Source of the DNA: Plasmopara viticola
Taxonomy: Eukaryota > Oomycota > Peronosporomycetes > Peronosporales > Peronosporaceae
Assembly (NCBI GenBank): GCA_001695595.3
Contig: MBPM02000010.1
Coordinates: 1,116,001 to 1,180,000 of the forward strand
Length of the DNA stretch: 64,000 nt
Direction of reading: 5' to 3'
Under the pieces are notes generated by a model. The model did not search any database. It saw only the letters and a program-made list of their open reading frames with translations, and was not told where the DNA came from. Positions 32,001-43,565 of this stretch are shown one piece after another. Position 1 is the first letter of the stretch, and each line of letters starts with the position of its first letter. Made by a program: the position numbers and the translations under genes.

Positions 32001-35000
32001 TAAAAAGAAATTTGAGACCAAATTAACGCTTAAAGTCTTAAAAATCCGTATAACAACACTCACTATACCACCAGACGTACTCGCCGCTATGGAGAATGAT
32101 TGAGTTTGGTAGTATGTACACAACATGCGCCCGAACACACTATTTAGCAACAAATCCTGCCTGAAATTGGTACTTGTGGAGGATGTTGCTTTGTTTTGCT
32201 TATTATAAATACGAACCATTTACGTTCCGTTTTGGATTACAAAAACTCGATATTGAGCCTGGAGACTTCGACTTGTGCTTGATCTAATGCTTTGTCTTTC
32301 ATACGGCATTGACAAGATTACACTTTTTCAGGACAATGGTCTTTGCCTGGTAATACATTATTTTGTGCCTGGCACAAAGTCAATTTTGTGCCTCACTTCC
32401 TTAATCGGTGGGAACTTTGACGGTGAGTATCCAAAGACCACATCCGATTATTGCTTAATATAAGATATACCGCGGATCGTTGAGAATCTTCACAATCTCT
32501 AAGGGTAAGCGCAACTAACGCTGCCTTAAGGCTACTTCAAGGCATTTTCGTCCAGAACGAATTTTTTTATGACCTCGAGATGGGTTTTCATCTTAAACAG
32601 CACCGCTTTAAAATATTCATGGCTTCACTTCAGCCAAGAGCTTAGTGTTTTTAAGCTCTTCAAAGCCAGAACATCTCTGGCATTTCCTTTATATAAAGCG
32701 CACCTGCCGTGACACAGAGACCACCAGTGGGAAAGGTATCTTAAGATAATTGCTTTTCTGCACAAAAAACTTCTGTCACTAAAAAGGGGATTATGCCTCA
32801 CTGCACCTTCCTCATAAAAGCGCCGCTACACCTTGGCGGTGAAAAAGCGCAAGTAGAGGCTCGCCAACTTGATGAGCAGCAACAGGTCCTGCGTAGCCAA
32901 ATGTAGCCAGTTAAGATTGCCCCAAAGTAAGCCTTAACAATCAGGTCTCATCGTCGTCGGAGAGACCCTTACATTGATAGCCCTTGAGAAAAAATGGACT
33001 CTTTTGGTCATGTAAGCTATGAGCACGACAGTTAAATCGAATTCATCGCGAAGTTTCCGAACTGCACCATCGCGTCATTTCTCTTCACGGTGAGATCGAG
33101 GCTTGACCGGCTGCTTAAAATGCACAGACGAACAAGTACGCGCCCTTTCAGCCTACGGTGGTGGCTATGGACGTCATCAATCGTAGTACAATTTGTACCC
33201 ACCTTACCAGCAATATCGAGCGAGAATACAGCGCTTCATAATAGTGCTGGGGCACCTAGAGACTTACACGAGGGTCGGCGGACCTGAGGATCGAAACGCC
33301 CCTTAAGACGGCCCGTTTACAAGCTTAAGTGCGTCATTATTGAAAGACGAATGATGTACGCTGAATCAAATCTTATCAGTGCCGTGAAATATGCGATAAA
33401 TATTGATCTAGTTTTTTTGATTTCTAGCAGTAGTTTAATCATATCTAAGAATAACTATGGCATTCGGCTGACTAATTTATATGCAACGACCTACCTTACT
33501 TTGCTACATTCGAGTCACCGTTTTGCGAGCAGTCTTTTGGTCGCGCGTTAAGGTGAGCACATACCAGCGCTCCAAGCTCACGCATTTGACATATCTTGCA
33601 GACGTCAAATAACGTGAAGGCGTGCTGTCCCCAACCCTCCAAAAACAGATTGTGCTTAAAGTTTATGGATTTAAAGCATTTCGTTTGAAGTGGTTGACTT
33701 TGTGTTGTAATACCCTGAAGGTCTACCCATTCTCATAATAGTATTTATATTAAATCGTAACGTAATGATGACAGCACTAGAAAAAATTCCGGGTCAAATT
33801 TTACGACGACATCGAGTGACGTCCTTTAGCAAATTTGCTGGGTTTCAAAAAGCACACGCTTAGCCACCACAAAGCTGTACGGAAACAATGTTTTCTATCA
33901 CAAAAAGGGCCGATCACAAATTGCACGCAACGAATGGTATTTAAAGAACTCTTGGCGAGGCGCAAAGTATACAGGTTCCTCTTTTTTTCGCATAATCTTG
34001 TCCAGCGAGTTTGTAGATGTCTCACAAGACGGCGACTCATGTTGGTATCCGGCGGTGGTCGAGTCACATAGCCTTTCGACCACAGCGTTAGTGGGCCGAC
34101 TCGAGCAATGTATTGAGGGTCGTCATTTCCAGAGCCTTTTTTTCCTTTGTGATTATCTGGTAGGCAAATTTCAGAGGGCTTGGCGTCCGTGATTTAGGTG
34201 CAGCTTTAGCTGGAGCAGCCTCGGGCACAAAGATTCTATCGAGTAATGACAACCATGACAGCCAAAGCGACCTACTTTAAAGTTGACGAGGTCATTTTAG
34301 AATGAACTAGTCGACCGGCAACCCTCTATGTTGACGAAGTGGATATTGCTATGACCAATAAGCCTTTTAGTAAAGTCAAAAGTGATAGATGGCATTCGTT
34401 CCTCTTCTATCGTATAATGGGCTTGATGGGGGAGAATTTACCGGTACTTGAAGCCAATCTTTAGCGTTGTGCAAAACAGACAGTCTTTCGGTATTTGTAC
34501 CGATTCGTAGCCCCCGCCTACAATGTATACTTCAACTCAGCACATATAGCCCCCGCCTACAATGTTTACTTCAACCCAGCACATATGCAAACTAATGGTA
34601 AAATAGTTGAATATATGACTCAATTAAAGAAGTACACATCGATCCCCTAAAAATGGGAAAAACGAACGGTTGTTCACAGGAAGATTATTTATTTTTCAGC
34701 AAGCCTCGATGCAAGGTGCTATGTGACCCCGTCACAAATTCTTACTACCATATATTAGGCATCAGTCATTACTCTTTGTACTTCTTTTTTGATTCTTTCT
34801 TAGTAACTAGTACTGCTTTCTTATTGATGTTTGAATATATCACATACAATATGGTGAGACCACGACACAAAAAGGGTTCGCGTTGCCTCAGCTCACGATG
34901 TCGTTGCATCAGTCAAAACGATTTGCCACGATATGACTGGATCGCTTGAGGTTCAGTAGATGTGCTTGATGTCAAAGTGAAAGCCTCAGCGCCATAAGAC

Positions 35001-35598
35001 AACGGCTACCATGCATATCAATAATGTTGTCATGAACGATCGGCGCCAGTCACTTAAAGCTGGTTTTACTACCTGTATGACAATTAAAGTATACGATTGA
35101 GCTTGCATGCCTTATTTCATGATGCATTATTTGATCCGACAGCGGATAACGATAATTGCCAATGACAGTGCTATGCACTGACGATGAAGATATGGCACAA
35201 GCATGGCTCATCTATCCAATCGCTATGTTTGTTGACGAGCGTGCGATTCTTAAACGGGTAGCTATACATACATGCAGCGAGTTTGCAGATTTAACTCTAG
35301 AATAATCTGTACTGCTACTCTAAAGCAGCATTACAAATTAATTTAAAGTACATAAAGTACATGCGAAAGTTTTGAGATCCAATCGGAAATGCCCAATGTA
35401 CCAGCCGAAATCGTAGCGTGATAATTTGCGTCCATAACGTCATTGCTTAGACAAAAGTAAGGTAAGTAATTATTTTTTTTCCTTTCCAGACTTTTACATG
35501 TCAACGAAAACAAAAATATACGATACAACTCCCACGTTAATCGCCTGCGGACGAGTACGTACCACTATCACATGAAACATTTGCTGAGAAAAGCATGT
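29011..35598. other. Gene-less region with unidentified coding remnants
   Basis: About 6.6 kb with no defensible gene. Fragments with protein-like composition occur: 31438-31602 on + (55 codons, ending FILSGMDQDDSLVIDLF), 29863-30108 on - (81 codons, ACRDILSAINGFVLPNF) and 33801-34192 in several frames. The segment 32300-32420 resembles 62580-62760 (both hold variants of TGCCTGGTNANACA and GTGCNTGGCAC). None matches a family I can name; old, rearranged transposons are the likely source. A tandem duplication at 34509 is listed separately. Confidence 0.5.
34509..34586. repeat. Tandem duplication, two 39-bp units
   Basis: Units at 34509-34547 and 34548-34586 both begin AGCCCCCGCCTACAATGT and end CAGCACATAT; they differ at two positions. 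Adjacent exact spacing shows a recent local duplication. Confidence 0.85.
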
Positions 35599-36579
35599 TT
35601 AGCGGCGGCGACGCACCGAACACTTGTCATTGGAAGATGGTGGCGTAGCAGGGGTATCTGAAGCACCTGCATCCGTGTCTTGGGAGTCGGTCTGCTCTGC
35701 CTCGGGTGCAACAGAAGGCGTTGCAGGTTCACTGGGCGTGGCGGGAGGGGTTTCAGGTGCACTGGGCGTGGCGGGAGGAGTTTCAGGGGCACTGGGCGTG
35801 GCGGGAGGGGTTTCAGGGGCACTGGGCGTGGCAGGAGTACCTGAATCGCCTGAATCACCTGAATTTGTGCCTTTCGAGTCGGCCTGATCTTCTCCGGATG
35901 CAGCGGCAGGTGTTGCAGATTCACTGGGTGTGGCGGGCGGCGTTCCAGATCCACTAGATGTACCAGGTGTGGCTGCCGGCGTCGATGACTTTGCACCACC
36001 CGAACCTCCCGCGATCGGAACGCAAACGGCGTAAACTTGCCATGGGGCCGTGTGCAGGCCTAAATAGAGTGAGAGTAGCACTCCTTTGCCTTCGCATTTA
36101 GCCTTGTCGTATGGAAGTTTGGCGGGAGATTCTTTATGAGTGACTGCACAGTTCCAATTTGAATATGCTATCGTCTCATCGCACCAGACTTCGCATGGGC
36201 CTTGATGGTCAAACCTGTCCCATTCCACCGCATCAGGCAGCTCTTGAGCTTCACCGTCGGCCAGCGCGTAGCCGCATTCATTCGTGGCACCTGACTCCAG
36301 GGTCTGGGTATCGAAAGCCAATTCTTTGAGTGTTTTGTACTTGCTGTCGTTGAATGCCGTCCAATACGCCTTGGTATTCGAGTCCGAGTCAGCGGTGTAG
36401 GTCATGCCTTTTGGAAGGGGCAGCACGTTAGCAGAATCGACGGTACCAGAAGGACTGTTCTTGTTATAAAATCCTTCCGGCCACGTTGCCAACGGTACAT
36501 TCATCTGATTGTGCGCTTTTGTGGACCCAGTCAGCACGACGACTGCTAGCGCAGAGACCTTGACAAGGCTGTATACCAT
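35599..36579 (-). CDS. Secreted AA17-like lytic polysaccharide monooxygenase 3
   Basis: A 326-residue protein. Signal peptide 1-22 (MVYSLVKVSALAVVVLTGSTKA), mature HNQMNVPLATWPEGF, then GPCEVWCDETIAYSNWNCAVTHKES and LGLHTAPWQVYAVC. It is intermediate between gene 1 (CAV region) and genes 2, 4 and 5 (EGKGVLLSLYLGLH). The linker shows a clean run of three APETPPATPS units flanked by two acidic modules, and the tail is NDKCSVRRRR. The 30-bp DNA units of that run (35730-35830) are almost identical, which points to recent expansion. Confidence 0.82.
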   Translation of the reverse strand: MVYSLVKVSALAVVVLTGSTKAHNQMNVPLATWPEGFYNKNSPSGTVDSANVLPLPKGMTYTADSDSNTKAYWTAFNDSKYKTLKELAFDTQTLESGATNECGYALADGEAQELPDAVEWDRFDHQGPCEVWCDETIAYSNWNCAVTHKESPAKLPYDKAKCEGKGVLLSLYLGLHTAPWQVYAVCVPIAGGSGGAKSSTPAATPGTSSGSGTPPATPSESATPAAASGEDQADSKGTNSGDSGDSGTPATPSAPETPPATPSAPETPPATPSAPETPPATPSEPATPSVAPEAEQTDSQDTDAGASDTPATPPSSNDKCSVRRRR

Positions 36580-37710
36580 GTTTCGTAGTAGTTAAGTTCT
36601 GAAGTTGGCACGGCAAATTACAAATTGAAGAGCTCATTGTGCGCTGGAAGGTCCGGCACTACAAAATCGCCAGCCTTTGCAGAGCATGTGCTTGTGATGG
36701 GGAAGGAAAGGCAAACACATGCACAACTTCTACATTGCTCGTTTTATCGCTGCAATTAGAAATGAAATTTTTCACCGATGGACTTGAGTATATCGCTTTA
36801 ATACGGTAGAAATGCTCCTCGTTATCGTAAGCGTAAAAAATATTAGCTGGGTGCCAAGAAAACAGAAGACAATTTGGATAGGATGACTTGAGCGCCGTTA
36901 TAAAACTCATTATGCAAACTCTGAAATGACAAAGGATTGTCTCTTGGCAATGTCCTCTCTATAAGACTGACGTTGTTTTTCGAGGTGAATATTTCATTTT
37001 TTGGCGCTACAGATGGGAACTTATATTTATATTCTCATCCTCGTGAACGCAATCTTTTTTTTCACTTTGGTTTCCATGTACTATCATTACTTCACCGAAG
37101 ACTGTTCCCTGAAAATTGTATTCTAGACAAAAACATACTTATCACTTACATCGAATCAAATTCTGACGGCCATTTCAGATAATGGCTGACAAGCAAATGC
37201 GCCGCTAGTACAAATCCCGCGCCAGACTTATGAGGAATGGTTGTATTATTTTATTGTCTTAACTTGTGAACATTTCGAAAACAAAGGTATGAATGGGCTG
37301 ATGAACGAAGGACGTTCAAACGGATCCTAGCTTTTTGACATTTATGTTTCGTTAACCGCTAAAGGATATGCTTTAGTGATTCATCCAACACATCCTGGTC
37401 GGTGGACTTGCACCAGTGTGGGCGCATGAAGACCGTATTAAACAGCACCAGTGTGGGCGCACACTGGTGCAAGTCCACCTATTCCTTCCATCACTTGCTG
37501 CCTGATTCACTAGACGTTCTTGGGTTTGACACCCCCTAATAGTTCATGTGATGTATTTGGACGTGCTGCATATGATTTCTCGTATTTCATGTGTTGGTAT
37601 GCCGCATTTTTTTGCTTATACGAAATATTAAAGGTGAACGAATCTTCTAGATATTATCTAGTGATGCAGAATGGTGTCTTTTTCAATCTTCTAGACATTA
37701 TCTGGTGATG
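36580..37710. other. Upstream flank of AA17-like gene 3
   Basis: 36580-36760 matches the common AA17 upstream block (GGCAAATTACA, GGGGAAGGAAAGGCA, TCTACATTGCTCG). At 37381-37413 lies the CATCCAACA...CTTGGTCGGT-type element also found 550-580 bp upstream of genes 4 and 5. Plus-strand frames at 36937-37182 and 37520-37708 are not recognised. Just before 37711 a short CTAGA-ATTATCT-GTGATG motif is repeated. Confidence 0.55.
37401..37479. repeat. Perfect 20-bp inverted repeat, nested hairpin
   Basis: GGTGGACTTGCACCAGTGTG at 37401-37420 is the exact reverse complement of 37460-37479. In between, GCACCAGTGTGGGCGCA occurs a second time, so the right arm can also fold with its close neighbour (CACCAGTGTG, GGCG, CACACTGGTG). 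The outer arm overlaps the element conserved upstream of genes 3-5. Confidence 0.85.
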
Positions 37711-38051
37711 TAACATAGTGCAAGCTTGGAAAAGGTTGGGGGACGCCCTCCTTCCACGCGCGGGGGCTAAATGCTCGCGCGCTTCGGGCAGGTGCTCTCG
37801 GGCATCTGCAGGTCTCTAACGAGTCTCACCCTCGACGCGACGGTCTCCAGCACCAGAGCGCCACCTGGGCTCTTACCAAGTCAGAGCTAAACAAAATCAT
37901 GGAAGACCCTCACGACCTCGGTGCTGGCTCGAACGAGACCCGACGTATGCGGACACCACTCTATGCCGTGGACTAGCCAGACTGAGCCTAGCACGTGCAT
38001 AACTTGGCAACGCGATAACGTAATACATCACATTACATTAACATAGTGCAA
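37711..38051 (+). mobile_element. SINE-like retroposon, copy 2
   Basis: The body, about 315 bp (37724-38038), is flanked by perfect 13-bp duplications TAACATAGTGCAA at 37711-37723 and 38039-38051. Here the GGAAAAGGTTGGGG end is on the left and the ATACATCACATTACAT tail on the right, so it is on +, opposite to copies 1 and 3. It is inserted in the flank of AA17-like gene 3. Confidence 0.8.
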
Positions 38052-38149
38052 TCTTCTAGATATAAACAAGTTATTAGTACTAATAACACAATAGCCTTTC
38101 GGAGAAACCGACATTTTATTTCGCTCAAGATTTCTGATATCATTTAACA

Positions 38150-40680
38150 TGAAGCCGAGCTTCAATGTCATTTCATCAAAAATTAATGTGTACTATTGTG
38201 GTCAACGTTGCAGATATTGATTACTGACGTATATATAGTCGCTCAGTGGTTGAACAAACGTATGTACTTCCATTCTTACCATCCAGTCGACACTTCCTTC
38301 GCAGCAACGCTATGGCAAACACGTGCACCGAAGTCATCCTACTACCAACATGAGGATGACTTGGAGTCGAAGGAGAGGTGATCCTTACCAGAAGCAGTGC
38401 GAATTACTTGACGCATTCTTCAGTGGAAAGCACAAGATAGCAAGCACGAAGCAGAATAGCTCGCCCACTCCACGTCACCATTCTGTGCCAGAAAGTCTAA
38501 CTTTAAGTGACTAATCGTACACGCCTATGACAAATACACTGCAGCTATCCTCCCGGCAAAGACGTCACATTCATCGAAAATGGAAGTGTTGTCATGGAGA
38601 CGGGGCTGGTAAATGACACCAGTGTGTCGGTAGTCATTTCTTTAAACACTGTGTTTCAGCACCACGGTCGACTACGTGCGCCATGTTGGCATAATTTACT
38701 CTCCAACATTATCAATCGCTCGACGCTTTACAACTGTTTGACATCGACGCTCCGACTCCACGACTAATTAAAAGCGATACCAGTATGATAGAGTGTCTGA
38801 AGTATTTCGACGGGCTTGTTGTGTGATTACAAAAAACGGGGGAGCCGGTTGATGAGTTGCAGCAGCTGGTGGTATTTCTCAGCAGTCTGCCGTCAAAATT
38901 TGAGCTGAGTTTAATAGTTGTTAAGATTGCAAAGGCCATCGAACTCAGGGCAAATGTTGTAATTGTGATCTATATGGTCGCATGGAGCGAATCTCAGGCC
39001 AAAAAATCATTCAGCAGCATTGGGGCAGAATTCGCAATTTTAGCTTTCTTGATGTGCAGAGACGCGTTTAAGGCGTTATTAGCAAACAACGCTCCGTTTA
39101 AAGCGCTGATTTTTGTACGGCCTCAAACACATCAATAGTTGACGGAAGATCAGCAAGACGGCTAATCGAAAGTGGTGCCACAAATCTTATTACCGTACAC
39201 AGAAAGAACTTGTTTGCATACAAGGGGTTATGCAACCGCTTTATTGTCGTGGAAACAATGACGAAGAAATATTGTTTGAGTTAAAATAAAGAGTTCGACG
39301 AAGTTGCTTCACTGAACGATAACTTCGTTTCGTAGATGTCGCGTGTAAATGATCTTTAATGCGGTGTCTTGCTATTGCACATTATAGATCTGGGTGCTTA
39401 AAAACAAGCAGACATCTGGTATTTATATTACGATCGCGCTTCGCATTTATAGTCACAGATTCGCTCTCAGCTTGTTTCTCACGCATTCCTTCCATTGACG
39501 GCTACACAAACCCGATGCAAAGTGTCCGATATCTTGCCCGCTTCAACTCACAATGATGTCCATAGATCCATTAGCGATGCGATCATTTATCGTACATTAT
39601 TGACTATAGTATCTGTTATGAGAGGTAGTGCTACTTCGAGCGCAATTCGCACCATTTGAAAGCAACCAAAATCTGCACTGCGAGAATGTGCTTTATTGAG
39701 CTGTGCGCACAACTTCTTTCTTGTCTTTGAGTGAAGAAGGGCATTAAAATTGCTGTGGTGAAACCTACATAAATTCAAGCGACAGAATTTAGGCTGGTAA
39801 CACATGGTGATCGTGAGCCTACTTCGGTCTATCCATTATCTACTTGCTGTATTGACTTCAATTAAGAAGAGGAGAACTAACCTTGTACCACGTGCTCGAC
39901 GAGGCAAATACTTAAGAGAAATTTGGTTTCAAAATAAGGCAGCTAGAGATAGGAAGTCAAAGTAGACTAGCAATCACACCCAATAAGTGACTGCTTAGCT
40001 AACCCGCGCTAAAAATGTATGTGTGACAATTAGCTAAATTGGACGCACCATTGACCAGATGTTTTCAGGGTGTAAGCGGATCTCAATTTCAGAAATAGAC
40101 TGGATAGCTACCAAAACTTCGTGTTTGAGACAGCTCAGTTCGAGCGCGTGAGTTCTGGGAATTTAAATATCAATAACATATCAAAAGTCGTCAAAAGTAC
40201 ATTTCTGTTAATCGAACATCAATCTGAAGAAGAACCATAACTGAGAAGGAAGACCAATGGATGCACTTTCTACACTAAATAGCTAGGTAAAAAAGTAATG
40301 GTTGGGGCCGATGCATCTCGAGATCGATTAATCACAGCGAGCAGATTGACTTTCTCGATGAAACGTACAGAGAAAAGCATTTTGGACCATATCTTTGATC
40401 AGTTGATTGACTTGGTGTGTAGGTCCCAGCAACTTTGCCTTTTCTGCCGTGAATGCGAAGTACTTGTAAAAGTGTTTAGCCTAAGACAGAGTGACTGCAA
40501 CCTAAATCGTTGTACGCACTTTTTCTCCATACTCTGCTGCCTTTTCCACTATTTTTTCTACTCCGTACATTATGTCTGGGTTTGGTGCGTATTATATTCA
40601 GCTACTGTCTTTTATGTTGATGCGAAGCTTTGCCTTCTGAAAAAGACGGAAGGCAAAAAATGAAAAATAATAATTTGACT
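38150..40680 (+). mobile_element. Decayed Ty1/Copia element B
   Basis: It is homologous to elements A and C. CTTCGCAGCAACGCTATGGCAAAC at about 38300 marks the gag start. The residues ELQQLVVFLSSLPSKFELS (38857 onward) match Copia gag, and near 39160 LIESGATNLITVHRKNLFAYK matches the Copia protease with Glu for the expected catalytic Asp. Downstream, 39590-39880 and 40060-40660 are shared with element C; a 121-codon frame at 40298-40663 lies there without a known domain. The reading frame is broken many times. Confidence 0.65.
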
Positions 40681-40877
40681 CTGGCATTGTTAAGCTCAGC
40701 AGAACAGAGAAGTTCCTAGATCAGTTTTTATAGCATAGTCATATGGACCATTTGGAAATTAATCTAAATAAAGCAAGCACATACACCGGTGCTTATATCG
40801 GTCTACATTATTGAAACATTTCGACGTGCAAGTCAAGTTTAGTGCATATACCGATGTACAGACAGAATAAAAGTAGA

Positions 40878-41225
40878 TTAAACATCGTATTGTATTGTGT
40901 TACGTTATCGCGTTGCCAATTTATGCACGTGCTAGGCTCAATCTGGCTAGCCCAAGGCATAGAGTGGTGTCCGCATACGTCGGTTCTCGTTCGGCGGGCA
41001 GTGCAGCCAGCATCGAGGTCGTGAGGGTCTTCCATGATTTTGTTTAGCTCTGACTTGGTAAGAGCCCAGGTGGCGCCCTGGTGCTGGAGACCGTCGCGTC
41101 GAGGGTGAGACTCGTTAGAGACCTGCAGATGCCCGAGAGCACCTGCCCTAAGCACGCGAGCATATAGCCCCCGCGCTTGGAAGGAGGGCGTCACCCCAAC
41201 CTTTTCCGAAGAAGGTTAAACATTG
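40878..41225 (-). mobile_element. SINE-like retroposon, copy 3
   Basis: The body, about 328 bp (40888-41215), is flanked by 10-bp duplications TTAAACATCG (40878-40887) and TTAAACATTG (41216-41225). On the minus strand it begins GGAAAAGGTTGGGG and ends AACACAATACAAT. On the plus strand TAGCTCTGACTTGGTAAGAG (41045-41064) resembles a tRNA D-arm / A box, which would be on the strand opposite to the tail, so the promoter assignment is unresolved. A 128-codon minus-strand frame crosses it and is not taken as a gene. Confidence 0.8.
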
Positions 41226-41279
41226 AATTAAATATATCAGTCCATTATCTGCAACTTGTTGCGCATGTTAATCCTGTAC

Positions 41280-41970
41280 AAGTCAGCAGCCAAGCATCAC
41301 AAACTCGATTATGCTCCTGTACGTCTCCTCTGCGCAAAGTGCTGTGACCCTGTTACATCTGGCAGCCCTTGTATGCAATCCTACGCCCAAGCGAGTACAA
41401 GGACAACTAAATTGTTGCAAAGATCCTTGAATGTATAAAATAATTTTTTACAATAATCAGACGAGTGGTTTGCGCTGTTGCTGGTCTCTTTGGCCTTCAG
41501 GAGGCGATGGCATTTGTAGGCCTCACTACTGCGAAGCAGCTGGAAACGTCTTACGCGCAAATTCTACAAGCAAAGTCTATGCTCTTGAGAACTGGTAGCA
41601 CAGTGTCGGTGACAGCGCCTTATTTGTGGTCCAAGACGAAGAAGCCCCCCTTTGAAGGCAAGAGAAAAAAAGTTTTTTGTTTCTCGTATTGAGGGCTACT
41701 TAGGATGGCGTTGCTCGGAGATGATGCAGTGTGCGTGGCGTTCGCACTCTCTTACCTGAAAGGACGGGCCAAAAGCTGGACATTCTCGTCGAAGTGTTTT
41801 GTATCCTGGAAACACATGAAAGAACATTGAGCACAAACTTTCTTCCGGCGAGTTCTGAATTCTGCTAAAGATCGTGCTCGTGCCTCCAAGTAAGGAAGGC
41901 GCGAACTTCACAAATTTTCTTAAGAGTTGAGAAAGCTGACAACATTAATCATTGGGGCGCTCCTCCTCGA
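41280..41970 (+). mobile_element. Decayed Ty3/Gypsy gag fragment 2
   Basis: The frame at 41465-41692 (QEAMAFVGLTTAKQLETSYAQ...) is followed after a shift by MALLGDDAVCVAFALSYLKGRAKSW near 41700-41780, a good match to the start of the retrotransposon gag domain. The sequence then decays. The same arrangement occurs at 28370-29010, so both derive from one insertion that was duplicated with its surroundings, or from two related insertions. Confidence 0.55.
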
Positions 41971-42289
41971 ACAAGTCACACTGATTGTGTTCACAGCCAT
42001 GCTTTGTATAATACATTAGTTTACCCCATACTATTTTTTTTCTTATTAGAAGGCTGATAAAGCAATTTTATAAATTTGCATTGAGCGCTCGAGCTATACT
42101 AATAAGTTTAAATCAGACAGAATCAGGGCAGGATTTTCACTAAAGCCCTAGTAGCGTTACAGCCAGTGAGATACCATAGGTATGGGTCAAATAAAGGGTT
42201 TTCTATCTATACCAGTATATCTGCAAAAATTTCATAATTTATTCTATAATCACTTAAGTATTACGTCCGCAGTAATATTCGTAATATTG

Positions 42290-42309
42290 TCGTCTTACGA
42301 CAACGAGCA
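42290..42309. repeat. 20-bp hairpin motif downstream of gene 4
   Basis: TCGTCTTACGACAACGAGCA here is the exact reverse complement of 47040-47059 in the equivalent position downstream of gene 5. With the base before it, it holds a 6-bp stem TTGTCG/CGACAA around TCTTA. It is 91 bp past the stop codon of gene 4, so possibly in the 3' untranslated region. Confidence 0.6.
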
Positions 42310-42399
42310 TATGTCGTACGATTACGAAGTGTAAGTAATTTTTATTATTTGCAAAACACCTTTATGCTTCTCGTAATTCACGGACATCAGAAAACATCT

Positions 42400-43353
42400 T
42401 TAGTGACGGCGACGCACAGAACACTTATCACTGGATGGAGAAGTTGGCGTAGCAGGGGTACTCGAATCACCTGTATCCGTGCCGGAAGGTGTTGCAGCTT
42501 CACTTGGCGTGGCAGGCGGCTTTGCAGCTTCACTAGGCGTGGTGGGAGGAGTTGCAGATTCACTGGGTGTGGCGGGAGGCGTTGCAGTTTCACTAGGCGT
42601 AGCAGGAGTATCTGAATTTTCTGAATCAGCCGAATCCGTGCCTTCCGAGTCGGTCTGGTCTGCCTCTGGTGCAGCAGAAGGTGTTGCAGATCCACTGGGT
42701 GTGGCGGGCGGCGTTCCAGATCCACTAGACGCAGCGGGTGTGGCCGCAGCAGGCGTCGATGATTTCTTAGCGCCTGAACCTCCTTTAATCGGAACACAAT
42801 CGGTGTAAACCTGCCATGGGGCCATGTGCAGGGCTATATAAAGCGAGAGTAGCACTCCTTTGCCTTCACATATAGTCTTGTCATATGGAAGCTTGGCGGG
42901 AGCCCCAGGAAAAGTGTTGTGACAGTTCCAGTTTGTAAATGCTAGTTCCTCATCGCACCAGACTTCGCATGGGCCTTGATGGTCGAACTTGTCCCATTCC
43001 ACTGCATCAGGCAGCTCTTGTGGTTCACCGTCAATCAGCGCAAAGCCGCATTCATTCGTGGCACCTGACTCCAGGGTCTGGGTTTCGAAGGCCATTTCTT
43101 TAAGCGTCTTGTACTTGCTGTCGTTAAATGCCGTCCAATACGCCTTGATATTAGACTCCGAGTCAGCGGTGTAGGTCATCCCTTTTGGGAGGGGCAGCAC
43201 ACTGGCAGAATCAATAGTACCAGAGGCACTGTTCTTGCTCCAGAAGCCGTCAGGCCAGGTTGCCACCGGTAATGTCATTTGATTGTGCGCTCTTGTGGAA
43301 GCAGTCAGCACGACTACTGCTAGCGCGGATCCCTTGGCGAAGCTATTTACCAT
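42400..43353 (-). CDS. Secreted AA17-like lytic polysaccharide monooxygenase 4
   Basis: I start at the ATG at 43353, not at the far-upstream ATG at 43569, because only this start gives the signal peptide (MVNSFAKGSALAVVVLTASTRA) and aligns with the paralogues; the protein is 317 residues. Mature HNQMTLPVATWPDGFWSKNSASG, then GPCEVWCDEELAFTNWNCHN and IALHMAPWQVYTDC. The domain is closest to gene 5. The linker has one long acidic module (ADQTDSEGTDSADSENSDTP) followed by four 10-residue ATPPATPSE-type units and a shortened second acidic segment, then SDKCSVRRRH. Confidence 0.82.
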   Translation of the reverse strand: MVNSFAKGSALAVVVLTASTRAHNQMTLPVATWPDGFWSKNSASGTIDSASVLPLPKGMTYTADSESNIKAYWTAFNDSKYKTLKEMAFETQTLESGATNECGFALIDGEPQELPDAVEWDKFDHQGPCEVWCDEELAFTNWNCHNTFPGAPAKLPYDKTICEGKGVLLSLYIALHMAPWQVYTDCVPIKGGSGAKKSSTPAAATPAASSGSGTPPATPSGSATPSAAPEADQTDSEGTDSADSENSDTPATPSETATPPATPSESATPPTTPSEAAKPPATPSEAATPSGTDTGDSSTPATPTSPSSDKCSVRRRH

Positions 43354-43565
43354 TTTTCGTAGCGGCGAAGTTCTGGAGGCGGTACGGCAAATTATAGAAT
43401 GAGCAGCGAGTTGTGCGCTCGACAGTCCGAAGCGACAGATTCGCCAGCCTTTGGGAAGCGTGTGCTCGTGACGGGAAAGGAAAAGCAGCAACATTACAGC
43501 CTCTACATCGCTCGTGTTGTTGCTTCGATTTATTTGATGAGGTCCGTCTCTGCAAGGTCTTTCAT
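43354..43565 (-). promoter_or_regulatory. Conserved AA17 upstream block, gene 4
   Basis: This segment closely matches 48167-48372 upstream of gene 5: TTTTCGT at the ATG, GGCAAATTA(T/C)AGAATGAGC, GTGCGCTCGACAGTCCG, TTCGCCAG, GGAAAGCGTGTG, CTCGTGTTGTTG and AAGGTCTTTCATACA. Weaker versions precede genes 1-3. It probably contains the promoter and 5' untranslated region, but as the genes are duplicates, conservation may simply reflect age. Confidence 0.45.

Noticed and set aside
40808..41194. 128-codon minus-strand frame
   Set aside because: Most of it is SINE-like copy 3; the other copies do not keep the frame open.
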